64,000 nucleotides of DNA, from positions 558,001 to 622,000 of the forward strand of contig NZ_CAIWNQ010000003.1 in NCBI RefSeq assembly GCF_903914075.1, read 5' to 3'. Numbering within the stretch: position 1 is the stretch's first letter; every line of letters starts with the position of its first letter. The notes below the pieces were generated by a model. The model saw only the letters and a program-made list of their open reading frames with translations, had not been told where the DNA came from and ran no database searches. The stretch comes from Ruegeria sp. THAF57 (GTDB lineage Bacteria; Pseudomonadota; Alphaproteobacteria; Rhodobacterales; Rhodobacteraceae). Made by a program: the position numbers and the translations under genes. Shown here one piece after another: positions 52,996 to 61,735 of the stretch.

Positions 52996-55900
52996 TTGAA
53001 AGGCGTGGATAGAAAATTGGTGCAGCACGAAGACAAAAGTGCAGATCAGCCGGGCAAACCCCGGCGCGGTCGGTCGCGTCGTCGTACTGCCCTTCGCTGG
53101 ACGATGTGGTTCGCTATTTCACTTGCTGCGATGGCTTTTGCAGGGTGGTTCTTTTTGATCGGTCAGCAATTGCACGCCCCGAATTGGATGCGGGTTCAAG
53201 CTGAAAAGCGGCTTGATCAGACGCTGGGCGGGCTGAAAATCCGGTTCGGGGATGCCACCTTTTTTGTGAATGAACAGTGGCGCCCCCGGCTTCGCCTGAC
53301 GGATGTGACCATCAGCGATGCCGCCGGACAGCAGATCGCCCAAGTGTCGGACTTGCGCACACGCCTGTCGATGCGGGGGCTTTTGCGGGGGCAAATCCGG
53401 CCAAGGCGCATAGTTCTGCAAGACGCGCAGATCGCCCTGACGCGCGGTAAAGATGGCGCGTTGTCTCTGACGGTCGGCACCGGCAGCTCGCCCGTGCAGC
53501 AGGCACCTACGCTGGCTGAACTGATCGAAGAGTCCGACGATGTGTTTCTTTCTCCGATCCTGTCGGGCCTAAGGTCGGTTGAGTTGCAGAACCTGACGTT
53601 GGACTATCAGGATTTGCGCCTGGGCCGTGCCTGGGTGTTCGACGGAGGGCATATTTCGATTGCGCGCAGCGGGGACGAAATGCGCCTTGCTACCGGGTTT
53701 TCGGTTTTGACCGGCCGGGATTATGCCAGCTCGATCGAGGCCAATTATTCCAGCGTTTTGGGCACGCCCGAGGCAAGTTTCGGCGTTTCCATCACCGATC
53801 TGCCCGCCGAAGATATCGCAGGACAAAGCCTTGCGCTGGCATGGCTGCAAGAACTTGACGCGCCAATTTCCGGCGCCCTTCGCGGCAGCGTCGACGATCA
53901 GGCCGCATTGGGCCCGCTGTTCGCCACACTGAATATTGCCGCAGGTGTCATCCAGCCGACGCCCGAGACACAACCCATTCGATTTGACTCTGCGCGGACC
54001 TATTTCACCTATGATCCCGATGCGCAGGTGCTGGATTTCAACGAAGTCTCGATCGTTTCCGATCTGGGGGCGGTTCAGGCCAGCGGCACGGCGTATCTGC
54101 AGGGGATTGAAGATGGGACATTGGAAAGCCTGACGGCGCAACTGGATCTGAACAAAATTGATATTTATCCCGGCGGTCTTTTCCCCGAGTCACTTGAATC
54201 GGCACGGGCAAATCTTGACTTCCAACTAAAGCTGGCACCGTTCGAGGTGCGATTGGGGCAACTGACACTGGTCGACGCAGACCATACTCTGCGTGCTTCG
54301 GGTAATCTGATCGGCCGCCCAGATGGATGGGTGGCGGCGCTGGATGCGTATCTGAACACAATGACTGCCGACCGGCTGCTGAATTACTGGCCTGAAATTC
54401 TGGCCCCGAAACCACGGCTTTGGGTGTCTGAAAACCTGTATGAAGGCCAATTTCGGAACGTCGAGTTTGCTTTGCGGCTGCAACCGGGGCGCAAGCCGGA
54501 CATTTACTTGGGGCTTGGGTTCGAAAACGCCAAAATCCGCTATGCCAAGACGTTACCCCCCATTCAGGACGCGCAGGGTCGGGTCAGCTTGCTTGACGAT
54601 CGGTTTACCGCATCTGCCGAAAGCGGGGTGGTGATCGCCGATGCTGGCGGGGCGGTAGATGCTTCGGGCACGTCGTTCATCATTCCCGATACAACAATCA
54701 AGGGTCCGTCACCGGCCATCGCCCGGATCGAAGCGCGGGGTTCAGCGACTGCGGCGCTGTCGCTGCTGGATCGCAAACCTCTGGAGTTGTTGACGAAAGC
54801 CGGGCTGCCTGTGGATCTGGCTCAGGGTGAGGTCAACCTGTCGGGTACTCTGGCGTTGCCTATGAAGAAAGGTTTGAAGTTCGAAGAAACAGAGTTCCAC
54901 TTCACCGGCGAAATCGACGATGTGGCAAGTGACAGGTTGGTGCCGGGTTTCTCAGTCAGTTCAGACCGCCTGAATGTAAAGGGCGATCAGAATTCGGTCG
55001 AGATTGGTGGGTATGGTCTGTTTGGTGATGTTCCGATTGACGTGACATGGCGCCAACCCATCGGTGGTTCAGGCCCACAACGCAGCGAGGTTACCGGTGA
55101 AATCGAACTGTCGCCCCGTCTGATGACCGAGCTGAAAGCAGGATTGCCGCAGGGTATGCTGACGGGGCAGGGAACTGCGCAGGTCTCTATCGGCATCGGA
55201 GCAGGCGATCCAATAAAGCTGGCAGCGACCTCTGATCTGGTTGGCGTTGCCTTAGCCATACCCGAGCTTGGCTGGCGCAAAGGCAGGCAGACCGCCGGAA
55301 CATTGAACGTCGACGCCACGCTGGGCGATCAGTTGCGTGTGGATGAGCTTAAGCTGGACGCGGCGGGTTTGCGTACCACGGCTTCGATCTCGTTTCGCGA
55401 AGGGGGGGATTTTGACAAGGTTCAGTTCAGCTCTTTCGATCTGGGCAACTGGCTGGCCGTCCCTGCCGAGCTGGTGAATCGTGGGTCGTCCGTGCCGGAT
55501 ATCCGCGTGCTGGGCGGTGTCATGAATTTGGGTGGAGCCACTTTCGGCGAAGGCAGCAGCGGTGGCGGAGGCGGCGGGCGCGGGCCTGCGCTGGACGTCG
55601 TACTGGATCGCCTGCAGGTAACGGAATCGGTTGCGCTGACGGGATTCAACGGATCATTTCAGACGTCGGGTGGCATCACCGGCGCATTCACAGCCGGCGT
55701 GAACGGAGGTGCGTCGGTTCGCGGACAGGTCACCCCGCGCGGAGGGCGCAGCGCCGTGGGACTGAAGTCATCCGATGCCGGTGAAGTGCTGCGATCGGCA
55801 GGGGTTATCACGCAGGCACGAGGCGGCTCGCTTGATATGAGCCTCGAGCCCGTTGGCGCGCCCGGCAATTATGACGTTAACCTCAAGATCGTGAATACCC

Positions 55901-56391
55901 GCATTACCGACGCCCCGGCGATGGCCGCCTTGCTGAACGCGATCAGCCTTGTTGGTTTGTTGGATGAAATGGCGGGGCAGGGTATCTTTTTCTCGACCAT
56001 CGAAAGCCGGATGCGCATTACACCGACCGAGGTCAAAGTCCTCAGCGGCAGTGCGGTTGGCCCGTCCATGGGACTGTCTTTTGATGGCACGATAGATACC
56101 GTCGCGGGGATGCTGAATCTGCGGGGTGCGATTTCGCCGATCTATCTGGTCAACGCGATCGGCAGCGTTTTCACCAAAAAGGGTGAGGGCGTGATTGGCT
56201 TCAACTATAATCTGACAGGCCCACTGACCTCGCCCAAAGTGTCCGTGAACCCCTTGTCGGGCCTTGCGCCGTTGTTCTTGCGGAACCTCTTGCGCGCGCC
56301 AGCGCCCACTGTGACCGACGGCCCGAATTCCCTGCCTGTAAAACCTGATGAGCCAAAAAAGACCTTTGGTTCCCCTCCGAAGGATCGTTGA
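52996..56391 (+). CDS. Large AsmA/YhdP-like envelope protein
   Basis: An 1131-residue protein. A basic N-terminus (GRSRRRTALRW) and one membrane helix (about residues 34-55) anchor a very long periplasmic beta-rich part. The middle holds DUF3971-like sequence and the end an AsmA-2 domain with IFFSTIESRMRITPTEVKVLSGSAVGPSMGLSFDGTID and FNYNLTGPLTSPKVSVNPLSGLAPLFLR. Relatives such as YhdP and TamB form bridges that carry phospholipids to the outer membrane. A glycine run (about 852-862, SSGGGGGGRG) marks a flexible link. Start ATG/GTG at 52996 is a little uncertain. Confidence 0.85.
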   Translation: MKGVDRKLVQHEDKSADQPGKPRRGRSRRRTALRWTMWFAISLAAMAFAGWFFLIGQQLHAPNWMRVQAEKRLDQTLGGLKIRFGDATFFVNEQWRPRLRLTDVTISDAAGQQIAQVSDLRTRLSMRGLLRGQIRPRRIVLQDAQIALTRGKDGALSLTVGTGSSPVQQAPTLAELIEESDDVFLSPILSGLRSVELQNLTLDYQDLRLGRAWVFDGGHISIARSGDEMRLATGFSVLTGRDYASSIEANYSSVLGTPEASFGVSITDLPAEDIAGQSLALAWLQELDAPISGALRGSVDDQAALGPLFATLNIAAGVIQPTPETQPIRFDSARTYFTYDPDAQVLDFNEVSIVSDLGAVQASGTAYLQGIEDGTLESLTAQLDLNKIDIYPGGLFPESLESARANLDFQLKLAPFEVRLGQLTLVDADHTLRASGNLIGRPDGWVAALDAYLNTMTADRLLNYWPEILAPKPRLWVSENLYEGQFRNVEFALRLQPGRKPDIYLGLGFENAKIRYAKTLPPIQDAQGRVSLLDDRFTASAESGVVIADAGGAVDASGTSFIIPDTTIKGPSPAIARIEARGSATAALSLLDRKPLELLTKAGLPVDLAQGEVNLSGTLALPMKKGLKFEETEFHFTGEIDDVASDRLVPGFSVSSDRLNVKGDQNSVEIGGYGLFGDVPIDVTWRQPIGGSGPQRSEVTGEIELSPRLMTELKAGLPQGMLTGQGTAQVSIGIGAGDPIKLAATSDLVGVALAIPELGWRKGRQTAGTLNVDATLGDQLRVDELKLDAAGLRTTASISFREGGDFDKVQFSSFDLGNWLAVPAELVNRGSSVPDIRVLGGVMNLGGATFGEGSSGGGGGGRGPALDVVLDRLQVTESVALTGFNGSFQTSGGITGAFTAGVNGGASVRGQVTPRGGRSAVGLKSSDAGEVLRSAGVITQARGGSLDMSLEPVGAPGNYDVNLKIVNTRITDAPAMAALLNAISLVGLLDEMAGQGIFFSTIESRMRITPTEVKVLSGSAVGPSMGLSFDGTIDTVAGMLNLRGAISPIYLVNAIGSVFTKKGEGVIGFNYNLTGPLTSPKVSVNPLSGLAPLFLRNLLRAPAPTVTDGPNSLPVKPDEPKKTFGSPPKDR

Positions 56392-56435
56392 TCTGAGCTG
56401 TTGCTGAATCCGGTCTGGCCTTGTATGGCGCGCGC

Positions 56436-57482
56436 ATGAAACTCAGCGATTTTGATTTCCACCTGCCCGAAGACCTGATTGCCACGCGCCCGGCAACGCC
56501 GCGTTCGTCCGCGCGATTGCTTGTGGCCGATGGCGACGCAATCTCGGACGCGCATGTGTTTGATCTGCCCGATTGGTTGCAGCCTGGAGATCGCCTTGTT
56601 CTTAATGACACGCGTGTCATCCCGGCGCGCCTGAACGGTCGGCGGCACCGCGACAGCGCGCAGGGCCCTGTTTCGGCAGCGATCGAGGCTACCCTGCTGG
56701 ACCCGCAAGCCGATGGAACCTGGGCCGCGCTGATCAAACCGTTGAAGAAGGTGAAACTGCACGAAGAGATCAGGTTCTCGGACCAACTCAGCGCCACTTT
56801 GGAGCGGGTAGATGACGGGCAGGCGTTCCTGCGGTTCAACCTGACCGGAGAGGACTTTGACACCGCGCTGGAACATGCCGGTGCGATGCCCTTACCGCCC
56901 TACATCGCAGCCAAGCGTCCGGCTGACGATCAGGACAAGACAGATTACCAGACAATCTGGGCCCGAAATTCGGGTGCGGTGGCTGCACCGACCGCGTCGC
57001 TGCATTTCGACGAGGCGCTTATGCGCGCGTTGGACGAGCGCGATGTGCAAATCACTCATGTCACACTGCATGTCGGTGCAGGGACCTTTCTGCCGGTGAA
57101 AGTCGAAGACGTGACCACGCACAAGATGCACGCCGAATGGGGCAGGGTTAGCGCGCAGGCCGTCAGCGAAATCCAAGAAACCAAGGCCGCCGGGGGACGG
57201 GTCATACCAGTTGGAACCACCGCATTGCGCCTGATCGAAAGCGCCGCGCGCTCGGGCCGAATCGAACCGTGGGAAGGCGAGACAGACATATTCATCTATC
57301 CCGGCTTCCAGTTCCACGTCACCGACGCGCTGATGACCAACTTTCACTTGCCGAAGTCCACGCTTCTAATGCTGGTGTCGGCTTTGATGGGGCAGACTCG
57401 CATGAGCGATGTCTACGCCCACGCTATTGAACAGAATTACCGGTTTTTTTCCTACGGAGATGCGTCGCTTTTGATCCCGTGA
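56436..57482 (+). CDS. queA: tRNA preQ1(34) S-adenosylmethionine ribosyltransferase-isomerase
   Basis: Adds the ribosyl moiety of SAM to preQ1 in tRNA, the penultimate step of queuosine synthesis. The 348 residues from ATG 56436 begin [20 protein letters not shown] and contain the family segments [62 protein letters not shown] and [17 protein letters not shown]. The frame is open from 56421, but the inner ATG gives the normal start. It follows the AsmA-like gene on the same strand. Confidence 0.95.
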   Translation: MKLSDFDFHLPEDLIATRPATPRSSARLLVADGDAISDAHVFDLPDWLQPGDRLVLNDTRVIPARLNGRRHRDSAQGPVSAAIEATLLDPQADGTWAALIKPLKKVKLHEEIRFSDQLSATLERVDDGQAFLRFNLTGEDFDTALEHAGAMPLPPYIAAKRPADDQDKTDYQTIWARNSGAVAAPTASLHFDEALMRALDERDVQITHVTLHVGAGTFLPVKVEDVTTHKMHAEWGRVSAQAVSEIQETKAAGGRVIPVGTTALRLIESAARSGRIEPWEGETDIFIYPGFQFHVTDALMTNFHLPKSTLLMLVSALMGQTRMSDVYAHAIEQNYRFFSYGDASLLIP

Positions 57483-57594
57483 CTGCCGCGTTGTCGGGAT
57501 CGCATTACGGTTATGTCGTAGACAAGCATGCCCAGAGCCGTTTTTCATACCAAAACGAATCCGTAATTCAGACCGATTTTTAGCGGAGGTCCCA

Positions 57595-58866
57595 ATGATC
57601 CAGGTCCTGTCCAGCGCATGGGCGCTTCTTCTTGGCGTGGGCCTGCTTATGGTCGGCAACGGTTTGCAAGGCACGATCCTTGGTGTTCGCGGCGAGATTG
57701 AGGGGTTCTCGACCCTCGAGATGTCCTTTGTGATGTCGGCGTATTTCGTGGGTTTCCTCGGCGGATCGCGTCTGGCGCCCGAGATGATCCGGCGCGTGGG
57801 GCACGTCCGTGTCTTTGCGGCGCTGGCTTCGTTCATTTCGGCCGTGATGATCATGTATCCGATGTTGACCGAGCCTGTGGCTTGGATCCTGGGCCGTGTC
57901 GTTATCGGGTTTTGCTTTTCCGGAGTGTACGTTACGGCCGAAAGTTGGCTGAACAATGCCGCCAGCAACGAAAACAGGGGGCAGGCGCTGTCGCTGTATA
58001 TGATCGTCCAAATGACAGGGATCATCACGGCACAAGGCTTGATGCTGGTCGGAGACCCCGCAGGCTATGAGACCTTCGTGATCGCGTCGATTCTGGTTTC
58101 TATTTCCTTTGCGCCGATCCTGTTGTCAATTTCACCTACACCGGCCTTTGACACGACCAAGCCGATGACCCTGCGCGAATTGATGGGCAAGTCACCGCTT
58201 GGATGTGTCGGCATGTTCCTGTTGGGTGGTGTATTCTCGGCTCAGTTCGGCATGGCGTCGGTGTACGGTGCACGGGCCGGGCTGACGCTGGTCGAAATCT
58301 CGACCTTTATCGCCGCGTTCTACGTCGGGGCCGTCGTCTTGCAATATCCGCTCGGCTGGTTTTCCGACCGCATGGATCGCCGGTTTCTGATCATGCTGGT
58401 TGCCATCGCCGGGGCCGGAGGGTCGATCGCCGGCATGTTGTTCGGAACGACATTCCCGATCCTTTTGATTGCTGCTTTCGTGATCGGTGGGATGTCGAAT
58501 CCGCTCTATTCCCTGTTGATTGCGCATGCCAATGACTTCCTCGAGCACGAGGATATGGCCGCTGCTTCTGGTGGACTGGTTTTTATCAACGGGTTGGGTG
58601 CGATTGCCGGGCCGCTGATCACCGGTTGGTTGATGGGCGACGCCGTGTTTGGCCCTCAGGGGTTTTTCCTGTTCATCGCGATGTTGCTGGTCATAACCGC
58701 AGGGTACGCAATGTATCGCATGACACAGCGCGCCGCGATCCCGGTCGACGAAACGGGTACGATGTCTCCGCTTTACCCCACAGCCTCACCTGTTGCGTTT
58801 GAAGTAGCGCAGGAAGTGGCCATCGAGGCGGCCGAAGCCGAGCAGGACACGCAAGATATTGCCTAA
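57595..58866 (+). CDS. MFS transporter (YcaD/MFS_1-type)
   Basis: A 423-residue major facilitator protein with about twelve membrane spans. Family marks are FLGGSRLAPEMIRRVGHVRVFAAL (loop 2-3), GRVVIGFCFSGVYVTAESWLNNAASNENRGQALSLYMI, and YPLGWFSDRMDRRFLI (loop 8-9). It resembles the YcaD group, whose substrates are not known. GGAGG precedes ATG 57595. The hydrophilic C-terminal tail (about 390-423) is acidic. Confidence 0.88.
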   Translation: MIQVLSSAWALLLGVGLLMVGNGLQGTILGVRGEIEGFSTLEMSFVMSAYFVGFLGGSRLAPEMIRRVGHVRVFAALASFISAVMIMYPMLTEPVAWILGRVVIGFCFSGVYVTAESWLNNAASNENRGQALSLYMIVQMTGIITAQGLMLVGDPAGYETFVIASILVSISFAPILLSISPTPAFDTTKPMTLRELMGKSPLGCVGMFLLGGVFSAQFGMASVYGARAGLTLVEISTFIAAFYVGAVVLQYPLGWFSDRMDRRFLIMLVAIAGAGGSIAGMLFGTTFPILLIAAFVIGGMSNPLYSLLIAHANDFLEHEDMAAASGGLVFINGLGAIAGPLITGWLMGDAVFGPQGFFLFIAMLLVITAGYAMYRMTQRAAIPVDETGTMSPLYPTASPVAFEVAQEVAIEAAEAEQDTQDIA

Positions 58867-58897
58867 GACACGGATTTATGTCGCAAGTGTTGCAATA

Positions 58898-58910
58898 TGT
58901 TACTGTAACA
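58898..58910. promoter_or_regulatory. Palindrome upstream of the DUF924 gene
   Basis: TGTTAC-T-GTAACA is a perfect 13-base palindrome 66 bases before the DUF924 start and 31 bases after the MFS stop. It could be an operator; no regulator is known to me. Confidence 0.35.
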
Positions 58911-58976
58911 AACCTGTAAAACATCCTTAAATGACGTTACGTCCCTGGGGGAGGCGAACAGACGGAGTTTAGGGCA

Positions 58977-59552
58977 ATGGCAGGGCCTGAAGACGTACTG
59001 AGTTTTTGGTTGGATGAAGTCGGTCCCAAGGGTTGGTATTTGCAGGATGATGCGCTTGACGCTGAAATCCGCGAAAAGTTCCAAACCATGTGGGAGGCAG
59101 CGAATGAGGGCAAGTTTTCCCTTTGGCTGACCTATCCCAGTGGTGCTTTGGCGTACATCATCCTGATGGATCAATTTCCACGCAACATGTTCCGAGGCAG
59201 CGCCAAGGCGTTTGCATCTGACCGCGCGGCCTTATCAGCGGCCAAATGCGCTGTGGACAAGGGGTGGGATCTGAAGATCGACGAGCCCGCAAGGCAGTTC
59301 TTCTATCTTCCCCTGATGCATTCGGAAAATCTGTGTGATCAGGAGCGCTGTGTGCGGTTGATGTGTCAGAATGTCAGCAAGGATTCGAGCAATCTTTTGC
59401 ACGCACGCGCACACCGTGAGGTTATCCGGCAATTCGGGCGGTTCCCATACCGCAACGAAGCGCTATCGCGGCCAATGACCAAGCCCGAAGCGGCGTATGT
59501 CGACATGGGCGGCTATGGCGCGACGGTCCGAGAGTTGCAGGCCGCCGGTTAA
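58977..59552 (+). CDS. DUF924 family protein
   Basis: A 191-residue DUF924 protein, a helical repeat fold related to tetratricopeptide repeats. Family marks are VLSFWLDEVGPKGWY, LAYIILMDQFPRNMFRGSAKAFASD and FFYLPLMHSENLCDQERCV, plus REVIRQFGRFPYRNEALSR. Function is unknown. Its end overlaps the end of the next gene, which runs in the opposite direction, by four bases. Confidence 0.88.
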   Translation: MAGPEDVLSFWLDEVGPKGWYLQDDALDAEIREKFQTMWEAANEGKFSLWLTYPSGALAYIILMDQFPRNMFRGSAKAFASDRAALSAAKCAVDKGWDLKIDEPARQFFYLPLMHSENLCDQERCVRLMCQNVSKDSSNLLHARAHREVIRQFGRFPYRNEALSRPMTKPEAAYVDMGGYGATVRELQAAG

Positions 59553-59983
59553 GACGCAGGCACGCATCCACGTATTTCAATGATCCGGTCGGCGATTGCG
59601 TCGGCCGAGGCCTCAATGGCTGTATTGATCAATTCGTCTGGCGATTCCGTCAGTTCCGAAATCCGGGCCTGCTTCGCCTGTAGCTCTTTTTCCAGATTGT
59701 CGAGCTTGGCTAAAGCGGTCGAGATTTTCTGCGCCGCCGCGCTATTCGCAACGCTTTCGCCAATTTGAATCGAGGACAAGTCGCTGCGCAAAGCCGCCAA
59801 CTCACCTCGAACCCCCTGCAGTTCCTGCTTGAGGGGCGCAACAATCTGGATATTCTCAGCGAAGGCTGTCGTGATGCCTTCGACCGTTGAGGCTAGTTTC
59901 CACCCCAGAAACAGACACAACGCAACCAGGATGAGTGTGGCGTTCAGCAATGCAAGCAACAGATCTTTAAGCGTTCTGGCCAT
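59549..59983 (-). CDS. Membrane-anchored coiled-coil protein, unknown
   Basis: A 144-residue protein. One membrane span (LLLALLNATLILVALCLFLGW, residues 8-28) is followed by a long coiled coil (about 45-110: LKQELQGVRGELAALRSDL and LAKLDNLEKELQAKQARIS) and a helix with TAIEASADAIADRIIEIRGC. No family recognised. It reads towards DUF924 and away from lpd. Confidence 0.65.
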   Translation of the reverse strand: MARTLKDLLLALLNATLILVALCLFLGWKLASTVEGITTAFAENIQIVAPLKQELQGVRGELAALRSDLSSIQIGESVANSAAAQKISTALAKLDNLEKELQAKQARISELTESPDELINTAIEASADAIADRIIEIRGCVPAS

Positions 59984-60149
59984 GATAAGCCTCTTGAATT
60001 TCTTGGGTTAAACAATTGCCATCAACAACCGGCCCTTAACTTCTAGCCATAGTAGGCCGCTGGGTATAGGCTCAAATCAGTGCATTTGGCGCCACTTGAC
60101 CCTGCGTCGCTTTTGTCGCGGGGGCAATGTATTGATGCGCAAATAAATT

Positions 60150-60167
60150 TAGTTTAATGGTAAACTA
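60150..60167. promoter_or_regulatory. Palindromic operator in front of lpd
   Basis: TAGTTTA-ATGG-TAAACTA has the same two half-sites and the same 4-base spacing as the palindrome before pdhA at 17000. It is 32 bases before the lpd ATG, and the sequence GCCGAGAGGG after it is also shared. Confidence 0.7.
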
Positions 60168-60199
60168 ATTTCTGAATCGACCTGCGCCGAGAGGGAAAC

Positions 60200-61594
60200 A
60201 TGGCTGCACAATCTTTTGATCTGATCGTAATTGGCGCCGGTCCCGGCGGGTATGTCGCAGCTATTCGTGCGGCCCAGCTTGGCCTGAAAACCGCTGTGGT
60301 CGAACGTGAACATCTTGGCGGCATCTGCCTGAACTGGGGATGTATCCCGACCAAGGCGCTGCTGCGGTCGTCAGAGGTATTTCACCTGATGGAACGGGCC
60401 AAGGATTTCGGACTGAAGGCGGACAAGATCGGCTATGATCTGGACGCTGTTGTCAAACGCTCACGCGGGGTTGCCGCGCAGTTGTCCGGCGGCATTGGTC
60501 ATCTGCTGAAGAAGAACAAGGTCACCGTGGTGATGGGCGAGGCGACAATCCCCGCCAAAGACAAGGTTTCGGTCAAAACCGACAAGGGAACCGAAGAGCT
60601 GACGGCCAAGAATATTGTTCTGGCCACAGGCGCCCGGGCCCGCGAATTGCCGGGCCTTGAGGCGGACGGCGATCTGGTCTGGACCTACAAGCACGCATTG
60701 CAGCCGCCGCGCATGCCCAAGAAACTGCTTGTCATCGGGTCCGGTGCGATCGGTATCGAATTCGCCAGCTTCTACAACACGTTGGGGGCAGATACGACAG
60801 TGGTCGAGGTGATGGATCGCGTGTTGCCCGTTGAAGATGCAGAAATAAGCGCCTTTGCTAAAAAGGCGTTTACCAAGCAGGGCATGACCATCATGGAAAA
60901 GGCGATGGTCAAGCAGTTGGACCGCGCCAAGGGCAAAGTGACCGCACATATCGAGGTCAAGGGAAAGGTGGAAAAGCATGACTTTGACACTGTAATCTCA
61001 GCGGTCGGGATCGTCGGCAATGTCGAGGGGCTGGGCCTTGAAGCATTGGGCGTTAAGATTGACCGGACACATGTGGTGACGGACGAATACTGCCGGACCG
61101 GGGTCGATGGCCTTTACGCCATTGGTGATATCGCAGGCGCTCCGTGGCTGGCGCACAAGGCCAGCCACGAAGGGGTCATGGTTGCCGATCTGATCGCGGG
61201 CAAGCACGCGCACCCGGTCAAGCCAGAAAGCATCGCAGGCTGTACCTATTGCCAGCCGCAGGTCGCGTCAGTGGGATATTCCGAGGCGAAAGCCAAAGAG
61301 CTAGGCTATGATATCAAAGTTGGTCGCTTCCCTTTCATCGGCAACGGCAAGGCGATCGCGTTGGGCGAACCGGAAGGGATGATCAAGACTATTTTCGACG
61401 CCAAGACCGGAGAGCTCTTGGGTGCACATATGATCGGCGCTGAAGTCACGGAGTTGATTCAAGGGTATGTTGTCGGGCGCCAGTTGGAGACAACCGAAGA
61501 AGACCTGATGAATACGGTATTCCCGCATCCGACACTGTCGGAAATGATGCATGAAAGCGTACTGGACGCGTATGACCGGGTAATCCACATGTGA
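60200..61594 (+). CDS. lpd: Dihydrolipoamide dehydrogenase (E3)
   Basis: Re-oxidises the lipoyl groups of 2-oxoacid dehydrogenase complexes and makes NADH. The 464 residues contain the FAD loop VIGAGPGGYVAAIRAAQLG (10-28), the redox disulfide GICLNWGCIPTKALL (Cys43, Cys48), the NAD loop LVIGSGAIGIEFASFYNTLG and the C-terminal His/Glu pair HPTLSEMMHE. It is 45 kb from the pdh operon but has the same operator-like palindrome, so it likely serves pyruvate dehydrogenase. Confidence 0.95.
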   Translation: MAAQSFDLIVIGAGPGGYVAAIRAAQLGLKTAVVEREHLGGICLNWGCIPTKALLRSSEVFHLMERAKDFGLKADKIGYDLDAVVKRSRGVAAQLSGGIGHLLKKNKVTVVMGEATIPAKDKVSVKTDKGTEELTAKNIVLATGARARELPGLEADGDLVWTYKHALQPPRMPKKLLVIGSGAIGIEFASFYNTLGADTTVVEVMDRVLPVEDAEISAFAKKAFTKQGMTIMEKAMVKQLDRAKGKVTAHIEVKGKVEKHDFDTVISAVGIVGNVEGLGLEALGVKIDRTHVVTDEYCRTGVDGLYAIGDIAGAPWLAHKASHEGVMVADLIAGKHAHPVKPESIAGCTYCQPQVASVGYSEAKAKELGYDIKVGRFPFIGNGKAIALGEPEGMIKTIFDAKTGELLGAHMIGAEVTELIQGYVVGRQLETTEEDLMNTVFPHPTLSEMMHESVLDAYDRVIHM

Positions 61595-61600
61595 AGGGCC

Positions 61601-61730
61601 GCCAATGGGGGCTCTGCCTCCGCCGCCCGTATCGGGCGACTCCCCCGGGATATTTTTAGCCAGATGAAACGGGGGATCCGTACTTCATCTGGCCTCAAAT
61701 ATCCCGGAGCGCGAGGCAGAGCCTCGCATT
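61601..61730. repeat. Extragenic palindromic repeat between lpd and the M20 gene
   Basis: A long nested inverted repeat. Inner arms at 61645-61668 and 61684-61707 pair in 21 of 24 positions (CCGGGATATTT, then GCCAGATGAA on each side of a variable triplet). Outer arms GGCTCTGCC (61610-61618) and GGCAGAGCC (61715-61723) pair perfectly. In addition GCGAGGC-AGA-GCCTCGC (61711-61727) forms its own hairpin. Elements with CCCGGGATATTT and CAGATGAA are, from memory, common between genes in Rhodobacteraceae. It probably stops transcription of both convergent genes. Confidence 0.75.
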
Positions 61731-61735
61731 AAAGT

